DNA of 60,142 bases from Nemertoderma westbladi (Eukaryota > Xenacoelomorpha > Nemertodermatida > Nemertodermatidae): positions 1 through 60,142 of the forward strand of contig JAUCBJ010000180.1 in NCBI GenBank assembly GCA_032718475.1, read 5' to 3'. Both the position numbers and the translations under genes were made by a program. The notes under the pieces are model-generated. The model was not told the origin of the DNA. It did not search any database and saw only the letters and a program-made list of their open reading frames with translations. Each line of letters starts with the position of its first letter. Position 1 is the stretch's first letter. Below, one piece after another: positions 1 to 12,026 of this stretch.

Positions 1-88
1 TATTAATATTTACATAATTTCTTTATTATGACTGAATATAAATAACTGGGACACAATCCAATTAAATCACATCAATTAAACCGAATAA

Positions 89-657
89 TTACAAATAATT
101 AATATAAAGGAATAGGGTTAGCTCATAATAATGATCCTTCAATAAATACAAATAATTAATATAAAGGAATAGAGTTAGCTCACAATAATGATCCTTCAAT
201 AAATACAAATAATTAATATAAAGGAATAGGGTTAGCTCACAATAATGATCCTTCAATAAATACAAATAATTAATATAAAGGAATAGGGTTAGCTCACAAT
301 AATGATCCTTCAATAAATACAAATAATTAATATAAAGGAATAGGATTAGCTCACAATAATGATCCTTCAATAAATACAAATAATTAATATAAAGGAATAG
401 GGTTAGCTCACAATAATGATCCTTCAATAAATACAAATAATTAATATAAAGGAATAGGGATAGCTCACAATAATGATCCTTCAATAAATACAAATAATTA
501 ATATAAAGGAATAGGGTTAGCTCACAATAATGATCCTTCAATAAATACAAATAATTAATATAAAGGAATAGGGTTAGCTCACAATAATGATCCTTCAATA
601 AATACAAATAATTAATATAAAGGAATAGGGTTAGCTCACAATAATGATCCTTCAATA
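89..657. repeat. 57 bp minisatellite, about 10 copies
   Basis: About ten near-identical 57 bp units (core taaaggaatagggttagctc) run head to tail with only a few substitutions. Because 57 is a multiple of three and the unit lacks stops on the minus strand, a 188-residue minus-strand reading frame crosses the array. Its translation is just a 19-residue repeat of hydrophobic and aromatic residues, so I read it as an accidental frame in satellite DNA and not as a gene. Confidence 0.9.
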
Positions 658-1857
658 ATTACAACAGCTGAAAATCTGATTTGGTTTCATTTCAGTGTTC
701 CATATAGGAATGTAAGTATATAGAGAAGGAACCCTGTGTATCCAATACAGACCCCCCTGGGTTTACTGAACAAGTCTGTAACCAATCCACTGGTCGCTGT
801 AATTAATGCTAAATATATCCTTTATAAGGATATAAATAGCTGAACTGGAGATTTTGGATGCAGAATGGAGTGCGATTGTCCAAACAGAGTTGATAGTTTA
901 GTAACACGGACGGACGTACAATGACATAGGGTTGTCGGGTAACTTTAGGGAAACCACAACCAGCCACAGTGGGACCGAGATAATTAGAATAGATTAGATA
1001 AACATATAACATTATAGTAGTTCTGAATGGGAACCAACTCCGTTACACTCAATGTAAACCAATGTTTTATTGGTTAAATAATATAACCAATGGGAACCTC
1101 TGAGTAATAATTAAAACTTTATATTAGTGGATGGACCAGGTTTGTATCTACCAAAGAGACGTAGGAGATACACAGGTATTACTCGAATACTCAATACAGA
1201 TAATATGGGAATAAAATTATCATTTATGTATTTATATCTGATATAAATTAATTATTTTAGATCTAATTTTAGCGAAAATTGCGAGCTCTCCCTAAGCAAA
1301 ATAATTAAATCTTTGTTATTATTTATAATATAAATAAAGTTATAAAATTCCCATAATATAAATTATTCATAAACCTATTTATAATACTGGCCCTCAACAT
1401 CAATACTATTAAATATTTTCGGTAACTGAATATAATATTCTGTAAGATACGGTTTTGAACTGGTGTTATTCAATCAATTGATCTGATCTTTTTTTGAATA
1501 CTTAGTATAGTTTGAGTTTAGAACATCGGAACTACTGTCTGTCTGTAGGGTTGGATTACTTTATTGGGATGTTATTTGTTAATTTGTTGATTTGTTATAA
1601 TTAAGTTTCTCTTCTCTGATATTCCAATATTATATATATAATAATCTGCTTCTGTTTTCTTATATTCCAAATGGCATCTTGTTTGGTTTGCGATTATTCT
1701 GTAAATATAGAAATGAAATAGGTCCATAAAATTTGCATATTATTGAAACTTTTTTTTATGTTACATTTCTTTATATAATATTTAATTTATTTCGAATATG
1801 CACCAAATAATACCCCCCACCAACAGTCAACATGAATTCATTGACCAAGTAGAAAAG

Positions 1858-1920
1858 GGCGGGAAATTTAAAACTATCAGTATGATAGGCCCTAGTGATA
1901 TAAGGCGGGAAATTTAAAAC
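1858..1920 (+). promoter_or_regulatory. pair of E2F/CHR-like motifs
   Basis: The 17 bp string GGCGGGAAATTTAAAAC occurs exactly at 1858-1874 and again at 1904-1920. GGCGGGAA matches the known E2F/DP core, and the adjoining TTTAAA resembles the CHR element of cell-cycle promoters. No gene start is visible nearby, so a regulatory role is only an inference; the pair may equally be a small local duplication. Confidence 0.3.
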
Positions 1921-2039
1921 GATTTCAACATTGAAACTATTTCAATGAAACTAAATAGTACAGTAATAATTTTAAGGAGCATTTCTAACATTCTAAAAGG
2001 AGAAATTTCTTCCTGACTGAAAACCAAAATTATTTCTAG

Positions 2040-2600
2040 AGGCCTTTGGGACTCAATGTATCTCACCTTAATATATCGAAGATTCAACTCCTTAAATAAA
2101 TCGGATTGTTGGTCTAGTTGGAATATAAGATATGTTGCCGAAATCTCAATGTTAAATAATAATCTGTCCGAGTTGAACTGAAGTTGTTGATTTAGAAGTC
2201 AAGAGGTGATACTTGTCTGGAAAATAGTAAAACGGAAATGATTTCGTATAAAAATTGATTAGCTTATCTAATAATTAATTTTTAACGAATTCGTTTATTT
2301 AATTTTTCACTCACCAAAATGTAAAATAATCGTAATTTTTATCTTAAGTATTTCCCTAAGTTCTAAACAGAGACATTATTTTTGAATAATGGTTCTGGGG
2401 TTGGTTTTTCAACTCAATGTAACTCACCGACGACATATCGAAGCTTGTCTTACTGGATCTTTCGGAGATTTTGAGCTAATTTCATTGAGTTGTAGATTTG
2501 GAAACCTTCTAGATAATTGTCTGAAATATAACAAAAATGAAATATTATGATTTCATAACTTTAATTAGCTCATCTAACAGCTTAGCTTAACAAACTCTGT
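2040..2600. repeat. old diverged direct duplication
   Basis: Two segments of roughly 200 bp, about 2040-2290 and 2390-2590, share the order of several landmarks: ACTCAATGTA-CTCACC, ATATCGAAG, a TTGTAGATTT/TTGATTTAG stretch, TTGTCTG, and GATTTC followed by TTAGCT. Divergence is high, so this is an old duplication or two copies of one unidentified repeat family. Confidence 0.4.
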
Positions 2601-2921
2601 GCAACAAATTAATAAACACTTAGTTTGTTGTTGTTATTTAATAGCAAAAACCAATACCGGTACCATTATTATAGAGGTAGGACAAGTAACTAAGTCATTG
2701 TATATGTTATGCCTGACTGCTATACTTACTTTAGTATTTATTTAGTTAATGGCAACCAACTGGGTTTCTTCATTAAATTTACTAATTTGTGTTTGTGTTT
2801 CTTTTTGCGGCAGACTTAATCTATAAATAAATTAGGAATAATAAATGTCTAAATGGCGGTTTAACGGAAAATTAAATCATTAGCTAAACATCAGCTGGAG
2901 AAAACAAACTAACAAACGCCG

Positions 2922-4048
2922 AGTTCTATGGTACTATATCATCTGTATCAACCACCCTCCGTGAACGCAGATCTCTATGGTACTTTACCAACTGTATCAA
3001 CCACCCTCCGTGAACGCCGAGCTTTATGGTACTATACCACCTGTATCAACCACCCTCCGTGAACGCCGAGCTTTATGGTACTATACCACCTGTATCAACC
3101 ACCCTCCGTAAACGCCGAGCTCTATAGTACTATACCACCTGTATCAACCACCCTCCGTGAACGCCGAGCTCTATGGTACTATACCACCTGTATCAACCAC
3201 CCTCCGTGAACGCCGTGCTCTATGGTACTATACCACCTGTATCAACCACCCTCCGTGAACGCAGATCTCTATGGTACTTTACCAACTGTATCAACCACCC
3301 TCCGTGAACGCCGAGCTTTATGGTACTATACCACCTGTATCAACCACCCTCCGTGAACGCCGAGCTTTATGGTACTATACCACCTGTATCAACCACCCTC
3401 CGTAAACGCCGAGCTCTATAGTACTATACCACCTGTATCAACCACCCTCCGTGAACGCCGAGCTCTATGGTACTATACCACCTGTATCAACCACCCTCCG
3501 TGAACGCCAAGCTCTATGGTACTATACCATCTGTATCAACCACCCTACGTGAACGCCGAGCTCTATGGTACTATACCACCTGTATCAACCACCCTCCGTG
3601 AACGCCGAGCTCTATGGTACTATACCACCTGTATCAACCACCCTCCGTGAACGCCGAGCTCTATGGTACTATACCACCTGTATCAACCACCCTCCGTGAA
3701 CGCCGGCTCTATGGTACTATACCACCTGTATCAACCACCCTCCGTGAACGCCGAGCTCTATGGTACTATACCACCTGTATCAACCACCCTCCGTGAACGC
3801 CGAGCTCTATGGTACTATACCACCTGTATCAACCACCCTCCGTGAACGCCGAGCTCTATGGTACTATACCACCTGTATCAACCACCCTCCGTGAACGCCG
3901 AGCTCTATGGTACTATACCACCTGTATCAACCACCCTCCGTGAACGCCGAGCTCTATGGTACTATACCACCTGTATCAACCACCCTCCGTGAACGCCGAG
4001 CTCTATGGTACTATACCACCTGTATCAACCACCCTCCGTTAACGCCGA
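2922..4048. repeat. 49 bp minisatellite, about 23 copies, with higher-order units
   Basis: The 49 bp unit contains GCCGAGCTCTATGGTACTAT and ends in CCACCCTCCGTGAAC. A variant block with GCAGATCTC, CTTTACCAACTG, GTAAACGCC and CTATAGTAC appears near 2967 and again near 3262, about 294 bp or six units apart, so part of the array was copied as a six-unit block. Short plus-strand frames through it are accidental. Confidence 0.92.
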
Positions 4049-4244
4049 GTCAACACACCAGTCGGGATTCCCTCGCCAACTCGGGGGTCCCGTCGCAAGA
4101 TATATAAATCGTATTAGCAATACTTAATTAAGAAGCAATTAATGGTCAATCAAATAATATAGACTATTGGTTGGAATTTGTAAAATATCATATTTTGTTA
4201 ATTTACCACTCACCGAAAATAGGAAGTCCCACACCCGTGTTCTG

Positions 4245-5376
4245 AGTTTGGTCGATTCACATATCGTGGATTCGAGTTTGGTTGGTTCACATATCGTGGT
4301 TCAGAGTTTGGTTGGTTCACATATCGTGGATCAGAGTTTGGTTGGTTCACATATCGTGGGTCAGAGTTTGGTTGTTTGTCATATCGTGGATTCGAGTTTG
4401 GTTGGTTCTCATATCGTGGATTCGAGTTTGGTTGGTTCACATTCGTGGATCAGAGTTTGGTTGGTTCACATATCGTGGTTCATAGTTTGGTTGGTTCACA
4501 TATCGTGGGTCAGAGTTTGGTTGTTTCTCATATCGTGGATTCGAGTTTGGTTGGTTCACATATCGTGGTTCAGAGTTTGGTTGGTTCACATATCGTAGTT
4601 CAGAGTTTGGTTGGTTCACATATCGTGGTTCAGAGTTTGGTTGGTTCACATATAGCGGATTCGAGTTTGTTTGGTTCTCATATCGTGGGTCAGAGTTTGG
4701 TTGGCTCTCATATCGTGGTTCAGAGTTTGGTTGGTTCTCATATCGTGGATTCGAGTTTGGTTGGTTCACATATCGTGGTTCAGAGTTTGGTTGTTTCTCA
4801 TATCGTGGTTCCGAGTTTGGTTGGTTCACATATCGTGGGTCAGAGTTTGGTTGTTTCTCATATCGTGGTTCAGAGTTTGGTTGGTTCTCATATTGTGGTT
4901 CATAGTTTGGTTGGTTCTCATATCGTGGAACAGAGTTTGGTTGGTTCACATATCGTGGTTCAGAGTTTGGTTGGTTCACATATCGTGGTTCAGAGTTTGG
5001 TTGGTTCACATATCGTGGTTCAGAGTTTGGTTGGTTCACATATCGTGGATCAGAGTTTGGTTGGTTCACATATTGTGGTTTAGAGTTTGGTTGGTTCACA
5101 TATCGTGGTTCAGAGTTTGGTTGGTTCACATATCGTGGTTCAGAGTTTGGTTGGTTCACTTATCGTGGATTCGAGTTTGGTTGGTTCACATATCGTGGTT
5201 CAGAGTTTGGTTGGTTCACATATTGTGGTTCAGAGTTTGGTTGGTTCACATATCGTGGTTCAGAGTTTGGTTGATTCACATATCGTGGTTCAGGGTTTGG
5301 TTGGTTCTCATATCGTGGTTCAGAGTTTGGTTGGTTCTCATATCGTTGTTCAGATTTTGGCTGATTCCCACATCGT
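4245..5376. repeat. 30 bp minisatellite, about 37 copies
   Basis: The unit TTCACATATCGTGGTTCAGAGTTTGGTTGG (30 bp) repeats with frequent variants at two positions (GTGGATTCGAG, GTGGGTCAGAG) and TTGTTTCTC alternatives. A 30 bp period leaves several frames open on both strands, giving low-complexity peptides with a ten-residue period such as NQPNSEPRYV on the minus strand. Nothing suggests these are translated. It lies about 200 bp from the 49 bp array. Confidence 0.92.
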
Positions 5377-5670
5377 TCACATATCCTATATAATTATCAG
5401 CTTATGAGGTTTTGCTGGAATATATTCGACTATATTTAGTAGATTTCGGTAGTTGAATTCGGAAATGATTCACGGTGTTTTACCTATTAGAACAATAATT
5501 TAATAATTTTAATTTAAAAATAAAGTTACAATGAAGTTGGTGCAAATTAAAATAAAGTTATAATGACAATGACGATGAGATGGACTGATCTGATTAGAAA
5601 GTAATTTGTAATATAAAATCAATTTAATAACCTTATAATATATTATATTTACATTCCACTATACTATTTC

Positions 5671-8600
5671 CTAACTGTCTTTATGTTTTTTTCTAGTTAG
5701 TAATTTAACTAAGTGGCTCTGGTTAGTTTTATTCAATAATTCACAGAATACAATAAAGTCATCATAAGGTCTCCTTTTAATGGCTTCTATTAGTTCGCTG
5801 TTCCTTTGTAAACCAGTCGGCTGATATTTGATCTGCTCAATAAGATTTTCAGTAAGAATATTTCTACTTCTCAATAGCGGTAACAATTCACTCAGCTCCA
5901 TGTTATAAACCAGTTCAACTTTATTCCTCATAAGAATATTTTCAAATTCTACATCAACATTTCCTTTTATCATATCTACTAAATGTTGTTGGTTTGTTTG
6001 TGTTAAACTATCCATAAATACTTCCATAACGAACTCTGATTTCCCTTTCAGAGATTCTATAATGGCTCGGCTCTTTAGTATTTTCGTTTCTCTTGTTTCT
6101 ATAAACTGAATCTGATCATTGTTTAGTATAAAACTTTTTTCGATATATAGTAATAACTCAGTTGGTTCAAGTTTTTCTTCAAATTTTTTTGTTTCAACTT
6201 TTAAATATTCCTGATCCTTCGATTTAACTAAAAACCAAGTTTTATATTCCTGAGTTTCTATACTTGCATTATTCTCACAGGTAATTATTGGTTTACTCAA
6301 ACAATCTGATAGTAGAATAAAGTGGATACAGGATTCATTGTGGCATTTATATAGGCCATGCCTTTCACATTTATATGAACAAGGACATGTTACTTTCAAT
6401 TGAAAATCAACAATATTGTTCATTTTTCCAGCTGATATAAGTTCTCCCAAGCTGTCAACAATGTAATCTTTTACTCTGTTTGCAAAATCAGAATCTGGAG
6501 GACTTATAATATTTTCGTTGCTATCAATATTATCTTTAGGTTTCATAAGAACTTTTCTTACAATTTGAACTTTTATTCTAGAATAATGCCTTGGAGACAC
6601 ATATAGAATTATATCGTGATCAACATCACAGTATATAACTACAGACCGGTAGTAAAGAGTTGGTTCAGATTTAATATTTCCAATGAGATACGACCATTCT
6701 ATAAGGCGTTTTACTAGTCGATAAAATAGACCCTCAGGTAAAAAACCATTAAATGCAATAAAAAATTCAATATCATTTGCTTTAATAGGGTAAATAGGCT
6801 GATTGGCATTCTTAAGTCTACAAGGTACATAATATGATTTATTCATTTTTGACTTTTTTAACAATGTTTCTGATTCGTCTCCATTACCTGGCACAGTTTC
6901 TCCTATTCTTTCACATATTAAATCAAAACGCTCTAGGATTTTTAACATAAAATTTTTTTTGAGTCCCATATTACCCCAGATATCGTCCAGTAGATCCCAG
7001 TGCAATATACCCTTGTCATCCAAATCCTCAAAATATTTCAAATTTTTCCAATTGATATGTTCTTTGACTGTAATAATACTGGCAAACATTGAACTTAACC
7101 ACTCTGGTTTCAATATAATTGTATCACGCAACGATTCTTCATCAAAATAGATAATTCTACCTCTATCATGGTAAAATTCTAACATTGTCTTTAAACCGGG
7201 GTATTCAAATTCTACTTTTATTTCCTTTAACTTACATTCTAAATCTATAATATCAATATATACGTCACCATTTTTAAGTAATTGAGTTACAAGTTTTTCA
7301 AATTTTAAATAAGCCAAAGGAATTTCTTCCTTAAATTTGTCCATTTCTTTAACAATTTCTAGCTGTAAGTTTTGAAGTTCTTCATCTGAATCTGATCTTG
7401 CCTCTTTGCTATTTTCCACAGCAAATGCTTCTTTAACTAAAATATTGCAATGCCATGTGGACTTTAATAGTCGGAAAATTTCTTTAAACTTTTTACGAGC
7501 TAAAATGTTCTGAGTTTCTGGATCTTCATGCAAACTGGCTTTCTTTGTTCCAACTAAGAATACTGGAGGACCAGAAATGTTTGCGCCACTTTCTGAATTA
7601 TTTTTACCAAATGTAAATATATTGCGCAACCAAAAATCAATAAATTCTATATTAGTCATCTCGCTATATATCTTATTTATATTCTCTTCATCGGCTCTGA
7701 ATATAATGTTGGCTGTTTTATCAGCATCTTGGGTAAGATCAAAAACAACTATATAAATAGCCCGTCTACTTAGAAACATCTGATGGGTTGTGTAATAAAT
7801 ACATTGGCCACCAAAATCGACTATCTGTAGAGAAAAGCGACTGTCTTCCTCATTAAATTTAGCCAGAATATCTTGAGGTTTACCAGATAACAATATATCC
7901 TCTATACCTTTTGTGACTTCTGAAGGGATATCATATTTATTGTCCTCAAACTTTGATTCATGTGGCGTTACGACTTTTCCGCTATCAGATATATTTCCTC
8001 TTTCGCTATCTACTGAAATATCTTCTCTAATTTCCTTGCTGCTTTCTATTTTAACAGGCTTACCATAAGAACTGGTGCTTTTATTCATGTCTCTATCGCT
8101 ATTTTCACCAGATATTACTGATAAAGTTGATTGGATGCCAGAAGTGTATATTTTTTCACTGTCCACATTAGAAGCATCTTCTTGAACTTTGAATTCTAGA
8201 ACACTTTTTGCAACTTTCTTTGCAACAGCATTATCTGGATCAGCCTCTAAAATATCAACATTCTTTAAATTAGTCCAGTCTGTGTGTTTATCAGTATCTA
8301 TAACACAATTAGCCACTGAATCAATACCATCTGTTATTGGTTCATTAATATCAAACGGTTGACCAATAAGGGCCTTCTTCAAGCTAGTTTTACCAGCCCT
8401 CTCCTGTCCCACTAACATTAACCGGGTTTTCAATATCCATGTAGTCCCTTTAGAAAGAGCTGCTTTATAAGCAGCCAATGCTTCTGGCCCTCTCGCCAGT
8501 ATCTCTACAGGCAGTTTTTGTTCTTTTATATAATTAATTAAAAATTTTGGAAGTCTCATTCTATTTGTTCCACTTATATTCATAATCATAAGTCCCATGT

Positions 8601-8982
8601 CTCTGAATTTATTAACAATTTCTATTGTTGAAACTTCATCTAAACCCCAAATACTAACCAGATTCTGGGTTGTTAACTCAGAAATATCTGCATCCAGTCT
8701 AAAGTAAAGTTCTTTCTCTTTATCTGAAAGAACATCAACAGTAGATATAATTATATCAGTTATCTTACCCTGGAGTGGTTTATTTATGGGACCAACCCAT
8801 CCAATATACTCAACAATTTCCTTTAATTCTTCAGCTTTCTCCAATATACTTTTCACCTGTTTGATACTTTTCTTTGTTTCAGTTTGACCTTCACGGAACG
8901 TATCAATTACTGTAATTGTGCTGCCAACATCTCCTGCATAAAGTATAATTATTGTTAAGTTGTCTTTCCACTGAGTTGACAT
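5671..8982 (-). CDS. ROC-COR GTPase with two C-terminal CARD-like domains
   Basis: A 1103-residue uninterrupted frame. Residues about 85-165 resemble the winged helix that follows NB-ARC in STAND proteins (LSDKEKELYFRL, IWGLDE). A Ras-of-complex GTPase follows: P-loop GQERAGKTS at 192-200, a long acidic and serine-rich insert at about 235-375, G3 DFGGQ at 389-393, and a G4-like GTKK at 478-481. A COR region runs from about 560 to 840 (LKPEWLSSMF at 624-633), then a cysteine cluster at 865-886. Residues 931-1006 and 1010-1095 each look like a six-helix CARD, the second ending NKTNQSHLVKLL. Family knowledge suggests a death-fold signalling GTPase in apoptosis or innate immunity. An in-frame TAA at 8989-8991 supports the ATG as start, or an exon edge lies just upstream. 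No leucine-rich repeats or kinase are seen. An N-terminal NB-ARC could lie in other exons. Confidence 0.8.
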   Translation of the reverse strand: MSTQWKDNLTIIILYAGDVGSTITVIDTFREGQTETKKSIKQVKSILEKAEELKEIVEYIGWVGPINKPLQGKITDIIISTVDVLSDKEKELYFRLDADISELTTQNLVSIWGLDEVSTIEIVNKFRDMGLMIMNISGTNRMRLPKFLINYIKEQKLPVEILARGPEALAAYKAALSKGTTWILKTRLMLVGQERAGKTSLKKALIGQPFDINEPITDGIDSVANCVIDTDKHTDWTNLKNVDILEADPDNAVAKKVAKSVLEFKVQEDASNVDSEKIYTSGIQSTLSVISGENSDRDMNKSTSSYGKPVKIESSKEIREDISVDSERGNISDSGKVVTPHESKFEDNKYDIPSEVTKGIEDILLSGKPQDILAKFNEEDSRFSLQIVDFGGQCIYYTTHQMFLSRRAIYIVVFDLTQDADKTANIIFRADEENINKIYSEMTNIEFIDFWLRNIFTFGKNNSESGANISGPPVFLVGTKKASLHEDPETQNILARKKFKEIFRLLKSTWHCNILVKEAFAVENSKEARSDSDEELQNLQLEIVKEMDKFKEEIPLAYLKFEKLVTQLLKNGDVYIDIIDLECKLKEIKVEFEYPGLKTMLEFYHDRGRIIYFDEESLRDTIILKPEWLSSMFASIITVKEHINWKNLKYFEDLDDKGILHWDLLDDIWGNMGLKKNFMLKILERFDLICERIGETVPGNGDESETLLKKSKMNKSYYVPCRLKNANQPIYPIKANDIEFFIAFNGFLPEGLFYRLVKRLIEWSYLIGNIKSEPTLYYRSVVIYCDVDHDIILYVSPRHYSRIKVQIVRKVLMKPKDNIDSNENIISPPDSDFANRVKDYIVDSLGELISAGKMNNIVDFQLKVTCPCSYKCERHGLYKCHNESCIHFILLSDCLSKPIITCENNASIETQEYKTWFLVKSKDQEYLKVETKKFEEKLEPTELLLYIEKSFILNNDQIQFIETRETKILKSRAIIESLKGKSEFVMEVFMDSLTQTNQQHLVDMIKGNVDVEFENILMRNKVELVYNMELSELLPLLRSRNILTENLIEQIKYQPTGLQRNSELIEAIKRRPYDDFIVFCELLNKTNQSHLVKLLTRKKHKDS

Positions 8983-8992
8983 CCAATATTAC

Positions 8993-9325
8993 GATGAAAA
9001 ATTCTGGGTTGGAGCAAGTTAAATTTTATTAATCAAATTACAAATATATTTCTAAATATATTTCCTTAAGGCTCTCCAATATGCACCTACGGTCCCTATA
9101 CGTTTCCCTGCCTATGTCTTCTGTTTTTTGGTTACAACTTTTATTCTGTTTTTAGTGAAATTTTCAACAGATAACAAGTCGTACATTACGTAAGTCAATT
9201 CTGCAATTTATATTAGAATTTGTACTTTATTGATAAAGATAGCGCTGAGCTACCGAAATATATTTATAATAATATTTGAAATTTGATTAATATATTTAAC
9301 TTGCTCCAACCCAGAATTTTTCATC
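8993..9325. mobile_element. 333 bp MITE-like element with long terminal inverted repeats
   Basis: Position 8993 starts GATGAAAAATTCTGGGTTGG and continues through GAGCAAGTTAAAT..ATTAATCAAATT. The reverse complement of the other end, finishing at 9325, carries the same string for about 50 bp with few mismatches. There is no coding capacity inside. Clear target-site duplications are not visible, although TGACATC occurs just outside both ends. It abuts the start codon of the ROC-COR gene by 10 bp and may carry its promoter or 5' UTR. Confidence 0.65.
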
Positions 9326-9412
9326 AAATATAACTGACATCTAAAACTTTCTTATAGTTAATTATTATTGCAAAAAAAAGGTATATAAAAGGTAAAAAAA
9401 GGATTATTGCAA

Positions 9413-9512
9413 TAATAAACGGGGCAATAGGCGGGACAATAGGCGGGAAAATAGGCGGGATAATAGGCGGGACAATAGGCGGGACAATAGGCGGGACAAT
9501 AGGCGGGACAAT
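9413..9512. repeat. 12 bp minisatellite (left block)
   Basis: About eight copies of CAATAGGCGGGA with small variants. The same unit returns at 12027-12112, on the far side of the large 35 bp satellite. A minus-strand frame of 88 residues crosses it (PPIVPPIVPP), but it is a by-product of the repeat. Confidence 0.85.
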
Positions 9513-9589
9513 AGGATGGTTAAAATTACAAAAATAAGTTTTTTGCAATATTTCTGAGCCGAAGTATGAAGCTGAAATACAATATCTCA

Positions 9590-11826
9590 CTGATACTGTA
9601 TACTGTTAATATAAACAACTACCCGCGATACTGTATACTGTTAATATAAACAACTACCCGCGATACTGTATACTGTTAATATAAGCAACTACCCACGATA
9701 CTGTATACTGTTAATATAAAAAACTACCCGCCATACTGTATACTGTTAATATAAGCAACTACCCGCGACACTGTATACTGTTAATATAACTACCCGCGAT
9801 ACTGTATACTGTTAATATAAACAACTACCCGCGATACTGTATACTGTTAATATAAACAACTACCCGCGATACTGTATACTGTTAATAATAAACAACTACC
9901 CGCGATACTGTATACTGTTAATATAAACAACTACCCGCGATACTGTATACTGTTAATATAAGCAACTACCCGCGACACTGTATACTGTTAATATAACTAC
10001 CCACGATACTGTATACTGTTAATATAAACAACTACCCGCGATACTGTATACTGTTAATATAAACAACTACCCGCGATACTGTATACTGTTAATATAAACA
10101 ACTACCCGCGATACTGTATACTGTTAATATAAACAACTACCCGCGATATTGTATACTGTTAATATAAACAACTACCCGCGATACAGTATACTGTTAATAT
10201 AAACAACTACCCGCGATACTGTATACTGTTAATATAAACAACTACCCGCGATACTGTATACTGTTAATATAAGCAACTACCCGCGACACTGTATACTGTT
10301 AATATAACTACCCGCGATACTGTATACTGTTAATATAAACAACTACCCGCGATACTGTATACTGTTAATATAAACAACTACCCGCGATACTGTATACTGT
10401 TAATATAAACAACTACCCGCGATACTGTATACTGTTAATATAAACAACTACCCGCGATACTGTATACTGTTAATATAAGCAACTACCCGCGACACTGTAT
10501 ACTGTTAATATAACTACCCGCGATACTGTATACTGTTAATATAAACAACTACCCGCGATACTGTATACTGTTAATATAAACAACTACCCGCAATACTGTA
10601 TACTGTTAATATAAACAACTACCCGCGATACTATATACTGTTAATATAAACAACTACCCGCGATACTGTATACTGTTAATATAACAACTACCCGCGATAC
10701 TGTATACTGTTAATATAAACAACTACCCGCGATACTGTATACTGTTAATATAAACAACTACCTGCGATACTGTTAATATAAACAACTACCCGCGATACTG
10801 TATACTGTTAATATAAACAACTACCCGCGATACTGTATACTGTTAATATAAACAACTACCTGCGATACTGTTAATATAAACAACTACCCGCGATACTGTA
10901 TACTGTTAATATAAACAACTACCCGCGATACTGTATACTGTTAATATAAGCAACTACCCGCGACACTGTATACTGTTAATATAACTACCCGCGATACTGT
11001 ATACTGTTAATATAAACAACTACCCGCGATACTGTATACTGTTAATATAAACAACTACCCGCGATACTGTATACTGTTAATATAAACAACTACCCGCGAT
11101 ACTGTATACTGTTAATATAAACAACTACCCGCGATACTGTATACTGTTAATATAAGCAACTACCCGCGACACTGTATACTGTTAATATAACTACCCGCGA
11201 TACTGTATACTGTTAATATAAACAACTACCCGCGATACTGTATACTGTTAATATAAACAACTACCCGCAATACTGTATACTGTTAATATAAACAACTACC
11301 CGCGATACTATATACTGTTAATATAAACAACTACCCGCGATACTGTATACTGTTAATATAACAACTACCCGCGATACTGTATACTGTTAATATAAACAAC
11401 TACCCGCGATACTGTATACTGTTAATATAAACAACTACCCGCGATACTGTATACTGTTAATATAAACAACTACCCACGATACTGTATACTGTTAATATAA
11501 ACAACTACCCGCGATACTGTATACTGTTAATATAAACAACTACCCGCGATACTGTATACTGTTAATATAAACAACTACCCGCGATACTGTATACTGTTAA
11601 TATAAACAACTACCCGCGATACTGTATACTGTTAATATAAACAACTACCTGCGATACTGTTAATATAAACAACTACCCGCGATACTGTATACTGTTAATA
11701 TAAACAACTACCCGCGATACTGTATACTGTTAATATAAACAACTACCCGCGATACTGTATACTGTTAATATAAACAACTACCCGCGATACTGTATACTGT
11801 TAATATAAACAACTACCCGCGATGCT
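9590..11826. repeat. 35 bp satellite, about 63 copies, with higher-order structure
   Basis: The unit GATACTGTATACTGTTAATA plus TAAACAACTACCCGC (35 bp) repeats for 2.2 kb with very little divergence. A 30 bp variant lacking ACAA and starting GACACTG recurs at intervals. A block containing the variants CCGCAATACTG, GATACTATATACTG and AATATAACAAC appears twice, near 10.59-10.70 kb and 11.26-11.37 kb, showing block duplication. Shortened units lacking TATACTG also recur. The high identity implies recent expansion or gene conversion. GTATAC is palindromic inside each unit. Confidence 0.95.
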
Positions 11827-12026
11827 ATATAATGTTACCTATGTTAATGAGTTATCGTTTATTGTATTGCTTAGAAAAGCCCGCCACTGTAACCTGCTCC
11901 TTTCCGTTAATTAAGAAATCTAGGAAGTAAACTGGGGAGTGTTCACAGCCTAGGCTGAGAAGACTGGGGAGTCATATTTGGTGGGGAGTTATCTCAGCCT
12001 GTTACATCGGACGAACTTCCAATTAA

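Larger units (their letters stand above)
658..2917. other. AT-rich intergenic stretch, no gene seen
   Basis: No reading frame here looks like protein. The stretch holds a pair of E2F-like motifs near 1.9 kb and a diverged direct duplication near 2.0-2.6 kb, listed separately. The rest is AT-rich DNA in which I see no RNA gene or recognisable transposon. Confidence 0.6.

Noticed and set aside
89-655. 188-residue minus-strand frame
   Set aside because: It is only the translation of a 57 bp tandem repeat; the period is a multiple of three and the peptide has no domain character.
4376-5393. Long frames on both strands in the 30 bp array
   Set aside because: Low-complexity peptides with a ten-residue period in several frames at once; satellite DNA.
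9590-11826. CRISPR-like array because of regular 35 bp repeats
   Set aside because: There are no unique spacers; units are directly adjacent, and the context is eukaryotic.
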